Assembly (NCBI RefSeq): GCF_009725235.1
Contig: NZ_WJFC01000150.1
Coordinates: 1 to 32,642 of the forward strand
Direction of reading: 5' to 3'
From: Scytonema sp. UIC 10036
Lineage (GTDB): Bacteria; Cyanobacteriota; Cyanobacteriia; Cyanobacteriales; Nostocaceae
DNA: 32,642 nt
Under the pieces are notes generated by a model that was not told where the DNA came from, did not search any database, and was given only the letters and a program-made list of their open reading frames with translations. Of the stretch, positions 24,598 to 32,642 are shown piece by piece. The position numbers and the translations under genes were made by a program. How positions within the stretch are numbered: position 1 is the first letter of the stretch; each line of letters begins with the position of its first letter.

Positions 24598-24858
24598 TTA
24601 CACCGGGCTTCCTCCAATAACAAGCAGTTGTTGAAGATTAATCAAGCTTTGTGCGCTGTCGGGACCTGTTATGTTGAAGCCGCCATACCCGAACGTCTGG
24701 CTTAATGTTTCGCCTAACAATCCGCCTAATGTACTCATAGCTGCACCACCTTGGACGCCCCACACTTCCCCATCAGTCAGTTCATCGAGGAAGCTTTCAG
24801 AATCATTGAACAACTCGGAGCCAGTAGGATGCAACTCTGAAATTTCGATGCTTGCCAT
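24598..24858 (-). CDS. Double-glycine leader precursor peptide (bacteriocin-like)
   Basis: An 86-residue peptide. ATG 24858 is preceded by AGGAAAC at good spacing and the leader character begins right there (MASIEISELHPTGSELF), so the longer in-frame extension to 24930 was rejected. The leader (1-38) is acidic, 'NDSESFLDELTDGEVWGVQGG', ending in a Gly-Gly cleavage site preceded by the usual E-L-x-D-x-E pattern. The 48-residue core is Gly/Leu-rich, without Cys, with 'STLGGLLGETLSQTFGYGG' (GxxxG-like spacing) as in unmodified class II bacteriocins. No C39-peptidase ABC transporter or modification enzyme is in the window, so export and processing would have to come from elsewhere. Related leaders occur in Nostocales (recollection, not searched). 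Confidence 0.72.
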   Translation of the reverse strand: MASIEISELHPTGSELFNDSESFLDELTDGEVWGVQGGAAMSTLGGLLGETLSQTFGYGGFNITGPDSAQSLINLQQLLVIGGSPV

Positions 24859-24930
24859 TTGTTTCCTGTAATTAATAGATTTAGTTTTTTCTTTAATAAG
24901 AAAATACCAATTTAAACACCCGTAGTTCAA

Positions 24931-25427
24931 GCCTTTGAAGCTACCTTATTAAGAAGTATCTCAATAAATTATTTCCCGCTTTCAAGAAACAAGGCAGTCT
25001 CGACGAAAAAATTACACAGCTACTCCCGAACCCTCACTTATATTACCTAAACACGTAGGTAGGGCTATGCCGCACATTCACTACTGGTGGGGACTGCCCA
25101 CTCTACCTCTATTGAGAAGGTGCAAGATGTCAGTTAACCCATGCTATGTATAAATTTTATAATGTGTTTCTTCAAGACATAAGTAAGTCAGTTTTTTCTC
25201 TTTTTGTTTAAAAAACTTCCAGTTGAGTCAAGACCTAGAAAAATCAGCCTTTCCAGCCACCCCCGGTACAGTGTGGGATGTTTTATCTTTATAAGTTGCG
25301 AGGAATTGACGTTTTTATGGATTGTTCGGTAACGAAAGAATAAGGGTTTGAGTCAGCAGTTATAATAGAGAAAAACCCACATAGGGAAGTAGTTATTTAA
25401 TACCTAAATTATGGAGCAATACCAATT
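24931..25427. other. Intergenic, with degenerate MITE
   Basis: No gene is seen. About 25051-25112 contains ACACGTAGGTAGGGCTATGC and GGTGGGGACTGCCCACTCTACC, a decayed relative of the TA-type hairpin at 10293-10417. A TATAAT box at 25361-25366 lies 62 bp before the next gene. Confidence 0.4.
25361..25366 (+). promoter_or_regulatory. Candidate -10 box (TATAAT)
   Basis: A consensus TATAAT 62 bp upstream of the 154-aa gene. No good -35 is seen at 16-18 bp, so this is tentative. Confidence 0.3.
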
Positions 25428-25892
25428 ATGAACATTGAAAAGGGTGATAGAGTTATAACACCGAAGGGACAAGGCGAAGTCATTGAGGATAAAGTTTATC
25501 AGGGACCGTTTTCAATCTTCTTTGGTCCACAAATAAAAGTCAAATTAGATGGCTCTGGAGAAGAAAAAGAATTTTCTCAAGAAAATTTAGAATTACAAGC
25601 TAAAAAGCCAAGCAAAAAAGAAGCAATTGAGGCAGTAGACAAAATTAAAGCACAACTTGATAAAATTCCCAATCTGCCAAAAAGAGAGAAAGGAGAGCTA
25701 CCCAATCATCTGGAATACTTTAAGGAAGGTATTCAAGTCAATAATGATTTAGAAAAACAATTGAGTGTGACAAATTTAGATTATGTAGAAAAAACACTAG
25801 AAGCGGTTAAAAAAACAGATTCTAAAGCTAACTGTTGGCAGGAAATAGAATCTAATTTCAAGATAGTGCGCTGGTGGACTAGAGCGAAATAA
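25428..25892 (+). CDS. Hypothetical protein with SH3/KOW-like N-terminus, 154 aa
   Basis: The first about 55 residues ('MNIEKGDRVITPKGQGEVIE', 'GPQIKVKLDGSGEEKEF') have the look of a small SH3-like beta barrel as in KOW or CarD-type segments: 'GDRVITPKGQGEVI' opens the barrel. The rest is charged and helical (Lys/Glu-rich, 'KKEAIEAVDKIKAQLDKIPN'), ending 'FKIVRWWTRAK'. No signal peptide or membrane segment. No family assigned. It stands alone between two intergenic regions. Confidence 0.6.
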   Translation: MNIEKGDRVITPKGQGEVIEDKVYQGPFSIFFGPQIKVKLDGSGEEKEFSQENLELQAKKPSKKEAIEAVDKIKAQLDKIPNLPKREKGELPNHLEYFKEGIQVNNDLEKQLSVTNLDYVEKTLEAVKKTDSKANCWQEIESNFKIVRWWTRAK

Positions 25893-25967
25893 CAAGGCAC
25901 GTGGCATGAAAATAATTCTTTTTTCATGCCCAATGCCCAATTCTCAATGCCCTATTTTCAAGACAGA

Positions 25968-26480
25968 CTACTGAATTTCTTCAAACTTTTCAATAGTTAA
26001 AAAGACTTCCTCATCAGCTATCTGAGCACTGTAATCAATATTAATTTGGGTTGGGTAGCCTAGTTTGGCATTGTATTCAACATTCAAGCTCTCTGCTTTA
26101 CGATTGATAGCATCTTGAATGACGTTGAAAAGCTTGGGAATTGTATTGTATTGCTGAAAAAACTCTGGATTGGTGACTGGTTGACCTGTTTCAACAGAAG
26201 TGATAGAAGTTGTTTGACCGTTTCGGACTTCAATGACTACTGGTCCTCTTGCATCAGGTATACAGAAGCAACCATTGCTAAATGTATAGCGATAGTTCAC
26301 AATATTCTGCTCGTTCCATCGATTTCGATTAAATTGCAACCGTCTTAAGTTCAAATTCCTGCTTGCTTTTAATTGTACCGATTCTATGGAGGGTTGAGGA
26401 AATGCTGGAGGAGTAAAACTTAAAGACAGTATTATCCCCATCCCAATAGCAATAGGTAAGCGCATATAAATTTTTAACAA
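25968..26480 (-). CDS. DUF6174-type secreted protein
   Basis: A 170-residue protein with a clear signal peptide ('MRLPIAIGMGIILSLSF' then 'TPPAFPQPS', cleavage near residue 28). The mature part has 'LQFNRNRWNEQNIVNYRYTF' with 'SNGCFCIPDARGPVVIEVRN', the N-R-x-x-W...Y-x-Y-x-F...C-x-C signature I associate with DUF6174, and ends 'IADEEVFLTIEKFEEIQ'. The two cysteines (CFC) could be redox-active or bind metal. Family function unknown. The start may be the second Met (residue 6), which gives a tighter signal peptide. Confidence 0.7.
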   Translation of the reverse strand: MLKIYMRLPIAIGMGIILSLSFTPPAFPQPSIESVQLKASRNLNLRRLQFNRNRWNEQNIVNYRYTFSNGCFCIPDARGPVVIEVRNGQTTSITSVETGQPVTNPEFFQQYNTIPKLFNVIQDAINRKAESLNVEYNAKLGYPTQINIDYSAQIADEEVFLTIEKFEEIQ

Positions 26481-26897
26481 ATCTGCTCCAATACTTTAAT
26501 ACGATCGCACCTAATTCACAACATTAATCATATTCTTTATTGGTATTTTAAATAAACTTTAGGATTTGATGAAAAATGCTTAAAGCTTGTCCGAACTCAA
26601 ATTTTTTACTGAGATAGCCTTTACTATTCATCATTATCTTTATCAAACGAAGCAGCCAAAACAATTGGGTGATTCAAGGCTGAAAATCATCATTAATCGT
26701 GACTCCGGGGCGTAACAATTCTGGTAATTCGTCTACAGGAACCGAACAGATAAAATCCTCAACAATAACGCGAGTTTTTCAATAGTATTAGCTACTTGAG
26801 TATTACGATCGCGTGCTCGCCCAGGTTAAAATAAAAGGGTACAGTTGAAACGAAGTCAAGCTTATGGCAGTTCGACGATTAATTAGGAGAAACTCAA
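26481..26897. other. Intergenic; short coding remnant on minus strand possible
   Basis: No intact gene. Minus-strand 26674-26777 reads 'VIVEDFICSVPVDELPELL' then 'RPGVTINDDFQP' before a stop, which has coding character but no start, so it may be the tail of a lost gene. The antitoxin promoter should lie in 26780-26890. Confidence 0.35.
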
Positions 26898-27113
26898 ATG
26901 GCATCTAACACTTCTTTAGAGGAACGACTTGCAGCAGTAGAAGCAGCGATCGCTGAGTTGCAGAAGCAAGTTGCGACTCCTCAACCAGCAAATTGGCTGC
27001 AACAAATTACGGGGTCTTTCAGAGATGAACCAGCCTTTGAGGAGGTGCTTGCTTACGGACGAGCAATTCGCCAAGGGGATGAGTCTCTCCTCGAAGCGCA
27101 AGACGATCTATGA
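26898..27113 (+). CDS. VapB-like antitoxin
   Basis: A 71-residue acidic protein. 'LEERLAAVEAAIAELQKQVA' is a coiled-coil N-terminus, and the tail 'EPAFEEVLAYGRAIRQGDES' is the type of segment that occupies the active site of PIN toxins. Preceded by AGGAG (about 26886-26890). Its TGA overlaps the ATG of the VapC gene (ATGA at 27110-27113). Assigned mainly from position before a PIN toxin; no DNA-binding domain was recognised. Confidence 0.75.
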   Translation: MASNTSLEERLAAVEAAIAELQKQVATPQPANWLQQITGSFRDEPAFEEVLAYGRAIRQGDESLLEAQDDL

Positions 27114-27538
27114 AATATTTATTAGATACAGATCATCTGAGCATACTTCAGCGCCAAGTCGGGAAGGATTACAGTAACCTTTCGACGCGCATGGCTCACT
27201 ACCCACTATCAGATTTTGCTGTATCAACTGTGAAGTTTCATGAACAGATGCTTGGCAGTCACGCTTATATTAATCGTGCTCGTAACCAGGATGATGTAGT
27301 GAAAGGATATGAAATGATGGCAAGACTCGTTAGCGACTTCAAAGTTTTGCCCCTTGTCTCGTTCGATGCGAGTGCAGCTGCGACATTTGATCGATTACAA
27401 TCACAACGGATTCAACTGGCAAAGATGGATGCGCGGATTGCGGCGATCGCGCTATCTCGTGGATTGATTTTGTTAACCCGAAATCATCGAGATTTTAGTA
27501 AAGTGACAGGGTTACCGATCGAAGATTGGACACTTTGA
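27110..27538 (+). CDS. vapC: VapC-family PIN-domain ribonuclease toxin
   Basis: A 142-residue PIN domain. Acidic residues: Asp6 in 'YLLDTDHLSIL', Glu in 'TVKFHEQMLG', Asp in 'LAKMDARIAAIALSRG' and Asp in 'LLTRNHRDFSKVTGL'. Together they bind Mg for RNA cleavage; VapC toxins typically cut tRNA or rRNA. Length is typical. ATGA-coupled to the antitoxin. Confidence 0.92.
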   Translation: MKYLLDTDHLSILQRQVGKDYSNLSTRMAHYPLSDFAVSTVKFHEQMLGSHAYINRARNQDDVVKGYEMMARLVSDFKVLPLVSFDASAAATFDRLQSQRIQLAKMDARIAAIALSRGLILLTRNHRDFSKVTGLPIEDWTL

Positions 27539-27654
27539 AGCATCATATGAACTAGAACATTATAGTGTGACTAACTTTAACTTCAGTAGGAAACAATAAT
27601 GTTTGAGTATCTTTTTGTTGACACTCCCTTTCCGTTCTAAAATTACCAATTTTT

Positions 27655-27870
27655 GTAGGGTGGGCAGTACCAACTTAGCCCTGTCAGGGTAGATAAAAAC
27701 TTTAGGAAATCAATAGCTCTCTCACCTCTTATCTCTGTGTTGTCTACATCTCGGCGGTTAAATAAATGACTTTTGAACCACAGAGTACGCAGAGGAGAAA
27801 GATGAGGAATTGCCTTATGTATCAAAATTTTATGAGCCACCTTGACAGGGAGCTTCTGCGCCCACCCTAC
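27655..27870. repeat. 216-bp palindromic element downstream of trpD
   Basis: Ends are inverted copies: GTAGGGTGGGCAGTACC at the left and GCGCCCACCCTAC at the right, with CCCTGTCAGGG / CCTTGACAGGG a little further in. The interior carries ACCACAGAGTACGCAGAG, a motif also near 30385. No coding. It fills most of 27539-27884, between the convergent vapC and trpD genes, and could act as a bidirectional transcript end. Confidence 0.65.
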
Positions 27871-27884
27871 TTAAAAGGGAGTAG

Positions 27885-28985
27885 TTACTGTAGAAATTGA
27901 GACAGTTGCTCTAACTTGTTCCAAGCAAGACCACTTTGAAGAATATCCTTAGCGATCGCAACGGCGTTAGTCAAAGTCTCAAAATAATCACCAGTATCGG
28001 GTACAGCTTCACCAACATAGAGAGCTAAAGCTGCATTGAGAGCAACAATATCTTGCTGCGCTTGAGTCCCTTTCCCTTGAAGAACGGCTTTGAGAATTTC
28101 TGCATTTTCTCGGACATCTCCACCCTTAAGTTCACTTATTGGGGCTGGAGTAATACCCAAGTCTCGCGGATCGAGTTCCAGCAACTGCATTTGTTTGTTA
28201 GACACAACAGCTAAATCGGTTTTATCTCCTAGCCCAGCTTCATCTAATTTTTCGCGCCCATACAACGCAACAGCCCGACGAGTACCTAATTGATACAAAA
28301 CTTTAGCAAAAGTTTCTACCAAAGCAGGCTTATTCACACCAATCACTTGTCCTGTTGGTCTTAAAGGGTTAATCAGTGGACCAAGTAAGTTAAAAATAGT
28401 GCGAACTTTTAGAGTTTTTCGCAAAGGCGCGATCGCTTTCAGAGCGGGATGCCAATCTGGTGCAAATAGAAAAGTAATCCCAACTGCGTCAACAGCTTCT
28501 TGAGTTCTCTTACTGCTAGCTTTGAGATTTAAACCCAAAGCTTCCAACACGTCAGCCGAACCAGTTTTACCCGATGCCGAACGATTTCCATGCTTCGCGA
28601 CTTTTACTCCACTGGCTGCAACCGTAAAAGCAACAGCAGTAGAAATATTAAACGTTGATGCTCCATCGCCACCAGTCCCACAAGTATCAACCAGTGGTGA
28701 GTTACCAACAACACTATCTCGCAGTGTTGCTTTGATGGACTGGGTATATAAAACCTTAACCATACCCAACAATTCTTCAGCAGAAACACCCTTCGCCTGA
28801 ATGGCTGCTAAAATTCCACCGGAGAGTGCAGGAGGAATACCTTCTGCCAACCAACCGTACATCAAATCAGAAGCTTGAGAAACCGACAGTGATTGACCAT
28901 CAAGCAATTGCTGTAATAAAGCAGACCAATTGGGGGGTTCGTAGTTGGAAGGATTTTTTGCAACTTGAGCTGGCGCTGTTACCAT
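27885..28985 (-). CDS. trpD: Anthranilate phosphoribosyltransferase
   Basis: A 366-residue TrpD, second step of the tryptophan pathway (anthranilate + PRPP to phosphoribosyl-anthranilate). Signature '[20 protein letters not shown]' (PRPP-binding glycine-rich loop), '[20 protein letters not shown]' (anthranilate channel with the KHGNR motif) and '[20 protein letters not shown]'. Start ATG 28985 (MVTAPAQVA). Last gene of a minus-strand trpC-trpA-trpB-trpD series, 69 bp after trpB, followed by a palindrome. Conserved residues look complete, so it should be active. Confidence 0.97.
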   Translation of the reverse strand: MVTAPAQVAKNPSNYEPPNWSALLQQLLDGQSLSVSQASDLMYGWLAEGIPPALSGGILAAIQAKGVSAEELLGMVKVLYTQSIKATLRDSVVGNSPLVDTCGTGGDGASTFNISTAVAFTVAASGVKVAKHGNRSASGKTGSADVLEALGLNLKASSKRTQEAVDAVGITFLFAPDWHPALKAIAPLRKTLKVRTIFNLLGPLINPLRPTGQVIGVNKPALVETFAKVLYQLGTRRAVALYGREKLDEAGLGDKTDLAVVSNKQMQLLELDPRDLGITPAPISELKGGDVRENAEILKAVLQGKGTQAQQDIVALNAALALYVGEAVPDTGDYFETLTNAVAIAKDILQSGLAWNKLEQLSQFLQ

Positions 28986-29040
28986 AATCTTTGCTCCTCA
29001 GTAATCATCATGTATTTTTGTAAACCACAAAAAAGTTTTT

Positions 29041-29079
29041 CTTCTCCCTATTCCCTACTCCCCACTCCCGACTCCCTTG
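29041..29079. repeat. 7-mer short tandem repeats (STRR) at the trpB end
   Basis: Minus-strand units GGGAGTC GGGAGTG GGGAGTA GGGAATA. They encode the final residues of TrpB (GVGSGE) and its stop. Confidence 0.75.
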
Positions 29080-30302
29080 TTCGTAAAAAACTTGGCAACT
29101 GTCTGTACATCCTTATCACCGCGTCCGGAACAGCTGATGACAATTCGGGGACTACCCGTTAATTGCGGACACAGGATTTCTAGAAATGCGATCGCATGAG
29201 ATGTTTCTAGTGCTGGAATAATCCCTTCTAATTGCGACAGACGTTGAAACGCTGCTAAAGCTTGAGAGTCTGTAACGCTGTAATATTCAGCACGTCTGAT
29301 ATCTTTCAAATAACTGTGTTCTGGTCCGACACCGGGATAATCTAAACCAGCACTAATAGAATGTGCTTCAACAATTTGACCATCTTCATCTTGAAGCACA
29401 AAACTCATTGCACCATGCAAAACACCAATGCGCCCTTTTGTTAAAGTTGCTGCGTGTTTTTCAGTATCAATACCTTCACCTGCTGCTTCAACACCAATTA
29501 TGCGTACAGATTCTTCATTCAAAAATTCGTGGAACAGTCCAATGGCATTAGAACCACCGCCTACACAAGCTAAAACAATATCTGGAAGCCCTCCCCATTT
29601 TTCCTGGCATTGAACGCGAGTTTCTTTACCAATAATTGCCTGAAATTCTCGTACAATCATGGGGTAAGGATGGGGTCCTGCAACAGAACCTAAGATGTAA
29701 TGAGTTGTTTCCACGTTTGTCACCCAATCCCGAATTGCTTCAGAAGTTGCATCTTTTAGGGTTCCCGTACCTGCTTCCACACCTCGTACTTCTGCTCCCA
29801 TCAACTTCATACGGAAGACATTGAGGGCTTGTCTTTCCATATCGTGAATGCCCATATAAATGACACATTGTAAGCCAAAACGAGCACAGACGGTAGCAGT
29901 AGCAACACCATGTTGACCTGCTCCTGTTTCTGCAACAATGCGCTTTTTCCCCATCCGCTTTGCTAAAAGCACTTGTGCTAAAGCGTTGTTAATTTTGTGT
30001 GCTCCTGTATGGTTTAAGTCCTCGCGTTTGAGATAGATTTGCGGTCCTGTTCCATCAGGTTTTTGATAGTATTTTGTGAGCCGTTCTGCGAAGTAAAGAG
30101 GAGTCGCACGTCCAACGTAGTCGCGTAGAAGTGGTTGAAGTTCTTGTTGAAAGAGGGGGTCGTTTTGATATTTTTTAAAAGCAATTTCTAATTCGCTGAG
30201 GGCGGACATTAATGTTTCTGGGACGTATTTACCGCCAAATCGACCAAATCGTCCTAGTGTATCGGGTTGTTGGGTGAGGAGGGAAGTGTCGTTTGCTAAC
30301 AT
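29055..30302 (-). CDS. trpB: Tryptophan synthase beta subunit
   Basis: A 415-residue PLP enzyme joining indole and serine. Schiff-base Lys103 in '[20 protein letters not shown]', '[20 protein letters not shown]' (catalytic Glu in AETGAGQ), PLP phosphate loop '[10 protein letters not shown]', and C-terminal '[19 protein letters not shown]' (Ser of SGRGDKD contacts the pyridine ring). A standard TrpB1-type partner of TrpA. The ending 'TNKGVGSGE' runs into heptamer repeats, so the extreme C-terminus is probably repeat-derived. 145 bp downstream of trpA, with CGCAGAG-type repeats between and no tyrA. Confidence 0.97.
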   Translation of the reverse strand: MLANDTSLLTQQPDTLGRFGRFGGKYVPETLMSALSELEIAFKKYQNDPLFQQELQPLLRDYVGRATPLYFAERLTKYYQKPDGTGPQIYLKREDLNHTGAHKINNALAQVLLAKRMGKKRIVAETGAGQHGVATATVCARFGLQCVIYMGIHDMERQALNVFRMKLMGAEVRGVEAGTGTLKDATSEAIRDWVTNVETTHYILGSVAGPHPYPMIVREFQAIIGKETRVQCQEKWGGLPDIVLACVGGGSNAIGLFHEFLNEESVRIIGVEAAGEGIDTEKHAATLTKGRIGVLHGAMSFVLQDEDGQIVEAHSISAGLDYPGVGPEHSYLKDIRRAEYYSVTDSQALAAFQRLSQLEGIIPALETSHAIAFLEILCPQLTGSPRIVISCSGRGDKDVQTVAKFFTNKGVGSGE

Positions 30303-30447
30303 TGAAAGCTCCTTAAACTTGTTTATGTGAGTCTGTTTTACTTGAAGAAAATTTGCCTTTGCCCAAAGAATACTGAATTAAAAAACCGCAGAGTCGCAGA
30401 GAGCGCAGAGAGGGAGATGTAGGGAGAAGAGAGTTCAAAATGATAAT

Positions 30448-31275
30448 TTACTTAGTACTCACTACTGATATTGATGTCTTTAATTCTTGACAGAAGTTTT
30501 TGATTGTTTCTAGTCCTTGTTGGGGTGTTCCTTCTGCTAAACGTTGGACAAAAGCACTCCCTACAATGACTGCATCTGCACCCCAGTCAAGGGCTTGTCG
30601 AGCTTGTTCTGGACTTGAAATACCGAAACCGATTCCGATGGGTTTGTTTGTAACGTTTCGGATTTCTTTTAATACGTCTTTGACTCGTCCTTGTAGTTGA
30701 GAACGGACTCCTGTGACTCCTGTGACACTGACTAAATAAATAAATCCTTGCGATTTTTGGCTAATTGCTTCAATGCGCTCTTTGGAACTGGTTGGTGTGA
30801 CTAGTAATGTGGTTTCGATTCCGATTTCGCTGGCAAAAGTTAGGAGTTCGCTGGCTTCTTCTAGAGGTAAATCGGGTACGACTAATCCTTTGATTCCTGA
30901 AGCAGCAATTTGTTTGAGAAATGGTTGAATGCCTAGATTTAAAATGGGGTTGTAGTATGTGAATAAAATGAGGGGCGATCGCAAACTAGGAGTGATTCCT
31001 TGAGCCATTTCCAAAACTTGAGCCAACCGAGTTTCTTGTTTTAATGCACGGGTTGCTGCTGCTTGAATTACTGGTCCATCTGCAAGTGGATCTGAGTAAG
31101 GAACTCCTAATTCAATAAAATCAGCACCATTGGAATCTAAAATTTGTAAAGCTTGTGCTGTGGTTTCTAAATTGGGGTCTCCAGCTGTGATGAAAGGAAT
31201 GAGAGCACACTGGTTGTTCTTGCGTAAAGATTCAAAACGTTGAGATATAGAAGTCATGTTAGTAGGTAATACCAT
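30448..31275 (-). CDS. trpA: Tryptophan synthase alpha subunit
   Basis: A 275-residue TIM barrel releasing indole from indole-3-glycerol phosphate. Catalytic Glu55 and Asp66 in '[20 protein letters not shown]' (equal E49 and D60 in Salmonella), phosphate loop '[12 protein letters not shown]', 'AVIVGSAFV', and '[10 protein letters not shown]' in loop 6. The start may be the internal ATG at residue 7 ([11 protein letters not shown]). Upstream, between it and trpC, is the hairpin MITE copy D, which could reduce read-through. Confidence 0.97.
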   Translation of the reverse strand: MVLPTNMTSISQRFESLRKNNQCALIPFITAGDPNLETTAQALQILDSNGADFIELGVPYSDPLADGPVIQAAATRALKQETRLAQVLEMAQGITPSLRSPLILFTYYNPILNLGIQPFLKQIAASGIKGLVVPDLPLEEASELLTFASEIGIETTLLVTPTSSKERIEAISQKSQGFIYLVSVTGVTGVRSQLQGRVKDVLKEIRNVTNKPIGIGFGISSPEQARQALDWGADAVIVGSAFVQRLAEGTPQQGLETIKNFCQELKTSISVVSTK

Positions 31276-31640
31276 TTTGGATTTTAGATTTTGGATTTTG
31301 GATTGGGAACGCTTTACATGGACAAAATTTCACACTACTATCTGTCACATTCTTTTTTTCAACTTGATATAATTACGAGGTTAATAGAGAAGACGAGGGA
31401 GACAATACTGCGTAGGTTTTGCATAAAAACACGCAATTACGTAGGTTGGGTTGAGGAACGAAACCCAACATTTATCGGCATTTGTTGGGTTTCGCTGTCG
31501 CTCAAGCCAACCTACAATTTCTCTCAGCCCTTGCAGTATTGGACGAGGGAGACAATACTAAATTTAGTTTTTATCCCCTTTATTTCATAGTCCGCGCAGG
31601 TAGACTTCGTTTGAATAGCCACGATTTCCAGTCGTTAAGG
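31276..31640. other. trpC-trpA intergenic region, mostly MITE
   Basis: No gene. It contains MITE copy D with its target duplication (31392-31552). The apparent frame with 'VGWVEERNPTFIG' is a translation of the MITE and is not a gene. Confidence 0.7.
31403..31541. mobile_element. Hairpin MITE copy D (11-bp target duplication)
   Basis: GACGAGGGAGA occurs at 31392-31402 and again at 31542-31552. Ends CAATACTGCGTAGGTTTTGC and, inverted, CAATACTGCAAGGGCTGAGA; central arms GTAGGTTGGGTTGAGGAACG and ...GCCAACCTAC. 139 bp, no coding. Lies within the trp operon, transcribed from the right. Confidence 0.87.
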
Positions 31641-32486
31641 CTATAAATTCAACAAAACCTTAACAGCCTGTTCTATATTAGTTTGCTTGACTAAAGATTC
31701 TCCTACTAAGACAGCTTTAGCTCCTGCTTTAGCAACTAAATCTAAATCAGCAAATGTATATAATCCCGATTCACTAACGACTGTAATACCCATGCTGTTT
31801 AATTTTTCTCCACGCTGTGATAGTAAACTTTGGGTGATTTCTAGGTCAACAGTAAAGTCTTCAAGATTGCGGTTGTTGATACCTATTAATTGTACATTTG
31901 ATAGCGACAGTACTCTATCAAGTTCAGCAAGCGTATGCACTTCGATAAGAACACTCATACCAAGATATCGGGCAAGATTTATGAACTCTTGAAGAGATTC
32001 ATCTGATAAGACAGACGCAATTAGTAGAATAGCGTCTGCACCACTCACACGCGCTAGATAAATTTGATAGGCATCAATAATAAATTCTTTACATAATAAA
32101 GGTAATTTTACTTCTTGTCTGATAATCTGCAAATTTCTAAAACTGCCTTGGAAAAATTTTTCATCAGTCAGTACTGAGAGACAAGCAGCGCCTCCTCGTT
32201 CATACGCTTGGGCAATTTTCACGGGATCGAAATTAGCACAAATAACGCCTTTACTAGGTGAAGCTTTTTTTACTTCGGCAATTAAACTAGGTTTCTTGGA
32301 ACTGTTTTGTAAAGCAAAGAGAAAATCTCGAACGGAAGGAGCATTACCAATTTGATTAAGTAAGTTAGTAAAAGGTAATAACTCGCGTCTTTTAGAAACT
32401 TCTTGTTGTTTGTGACGTACAATCTCTTCAAGAATATGACGTGGTTTAACTGATTGAGCGATCGCTTGGTTATTTATTTGAAGCAT
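31641..32486 (-). CDS. trpC: Indole-3-glycerol-phosphate synthase
   Basis: A 281-residue TIM barrel that closes the indole ring from CdRP. Motifs: '[15 protein letters not shown]', '[14 protein letters not shown]', '[16 protein letters not shown]' (catalytic Lys), '[11 protein letters not shown]', '[16 protein letters not shown]', '[14 protein letters not shown]' and '[11 protein letters not shown]'. Complete, with the cyanobacterial N-terminal extension ('[18 protein letters not shown]'). First trp gene in the window on the minus strand; anything upstream, such as trpE, lies beyond the right edge. Confidence 0.97.
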   Translation of the reverse strand: MLQINNQAIAQSVKPRHILEEIVRHKQQEVSKRRELLPFTNLLNQIGNAPSVRDFLFALQNSSKKPSLIAEVKKASPSKGVICANFDPVKIAQAYERGGAACLSVLTDEKFFQGSFRNLQIIRQEVKLPLLCKEFIIDAYQIYLARVSGADAILLIASVLSDESLQEFINLARYLGMSVLIEVHTLAELDRVLSLSNVQLIGINNRNLEDFTVDLEITQSLLSQRGEKLNSMGITVVSESGLYTFADLDLVAKAGAKAVLVGESLVKQTNIEQAVKVLLNL

Positions 32487-32527
32487 AGGAATAAAATCTG
32501 AAGGATAAAGGATGAAAAATTGAAGAC

Positions 32528-32642
32528 TTACAAGTGGATTTACCCCCCTTAATCCCCCCTTAGAAAGGGGGGAGATGGGATTTCCGGTTCCCTCCCCTTT
32601 CCATCGGGGAGGGTTAGGGTGGGGTACATCCCACTTGTGTGC
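32528..32642. repeat. Palindromic MITE at the window's right edge
   Basis: Left end ACAAGTGGATTTACCCCCC, right end GGGTACATCCCACTTGTGTG: terminal inverted repeats of the type ACAAGTGG-AT-TACCCC. The inside is C/G-rich with CCATCGGGGAGGGTTAGGG. It is the inverted relative of 7434-7562 and lies just upstream of trpC, so it may separate trpC from its next neighbour. The outer end may continue past the window. Confidence 0.65.

Noticed and set aside
24457..24705. 82-codon plus-strand frame after the MBL gene
   Set aside because: It runs antisense through the 3' half of the precursor peptide gene, has no clear ribosome-binding site and no family character.
31291..31590. 99-codon plus-strand frame between trpA and trpC
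   Set aside because: It is a translation of MITE copy D and its flanks (VGWVEERNPTFIG is the hairpin).
1..32642. tRNA, rRNA or known riboswitch
   Set aside because: No cloverleaf with a T-loop GTTCRANYC in a suitable context and no recognisable conserved RNA core was found by eye; small RNAs could be missed.

Overview
The window looks like a chromosomal segment of a filamentous, probably heterocyst-forming cyanobacterium. The evidence is frequent HIP1 octamers (GCGATCGC), 7-mer tandem repeats of the STRR type, many short palindromic mobile repeats, moderate-to-low GC, and cyanobacterial gene types: an ethylene-receptor-like kinase, a clustered second set of trp genes, an OprB-type porin fragment and a double-glycine peptide precursor. 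Everything below was read by eye from the sequence; no database search was run.

Layout. 1-1.7 kb: a GNAT/FemAB-like acyltransferase cut by the window edge, a methyltransferase stump, and a scrambled block holding a dynamin-like GTPase remnant. 1.9-7.4 kb: a signalling operon of a small XRE-type regulator (ATGA overlap), a DUF4118/PAS hybrid kinase and a second hybrid kinase with an ethylene-receptor-like copper-binding membrane domain. 7.4-12.3 kb: a mosaic of duplicated and broken genes, with two copies of a 5-formyltetrahydrofolate cyclo-ligase, porin, STAND-NTPase and Rpn-nuclease remnants, and a MITE present in one duplicate but absent from the other. 12.3-15.8 kb: a MazF/RHH toxin-antitoxin pair, a broken AAA ATPase, a PD-(D/E)XK-like protein and an EEP-family hydrolase. 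16.3-24.4 kb: cupin, SGNH hydrolase, Asp/Asn beta-hydroxylase-like protein, MFS transporter, GH3 acyl-acid amido synthetase, an OAT2-like ArgJ homologue and an MBL-fold hydrolase. 24.6-27.5 kb: an orphan double-glycine precursor peptide, two small proteins of unknown function and a VapBC pair. 27.9-32.5 kb (minus strand): trpC-trpA-trpB-trpD, ending the window.

How it fits together. The best-supported pathway is tryptophan synthesis from phosphoribosylanthranilate onwards. A clustered trpC-A-B-D set is unusual in cyanobacteria, whose housekeeping trp genes are normally scattered; it resembles the trp block beside scytonemin or indole-alkaloid gene clusters, so the sequence to the right of the window is of interest. 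The other strong theme is genome remodelling by small repeats. A hairpin MITE family with 9-11 bp target duplications is present in four copies; one replaced the stop codon of the GH3 gene, one is nested inside another palindrome, and one sits inside the trp operon. STRR repeats supply the last codons of TrpB and of the MFS transporter, and HIP1 octamers lie at or near several gene breakpoints.
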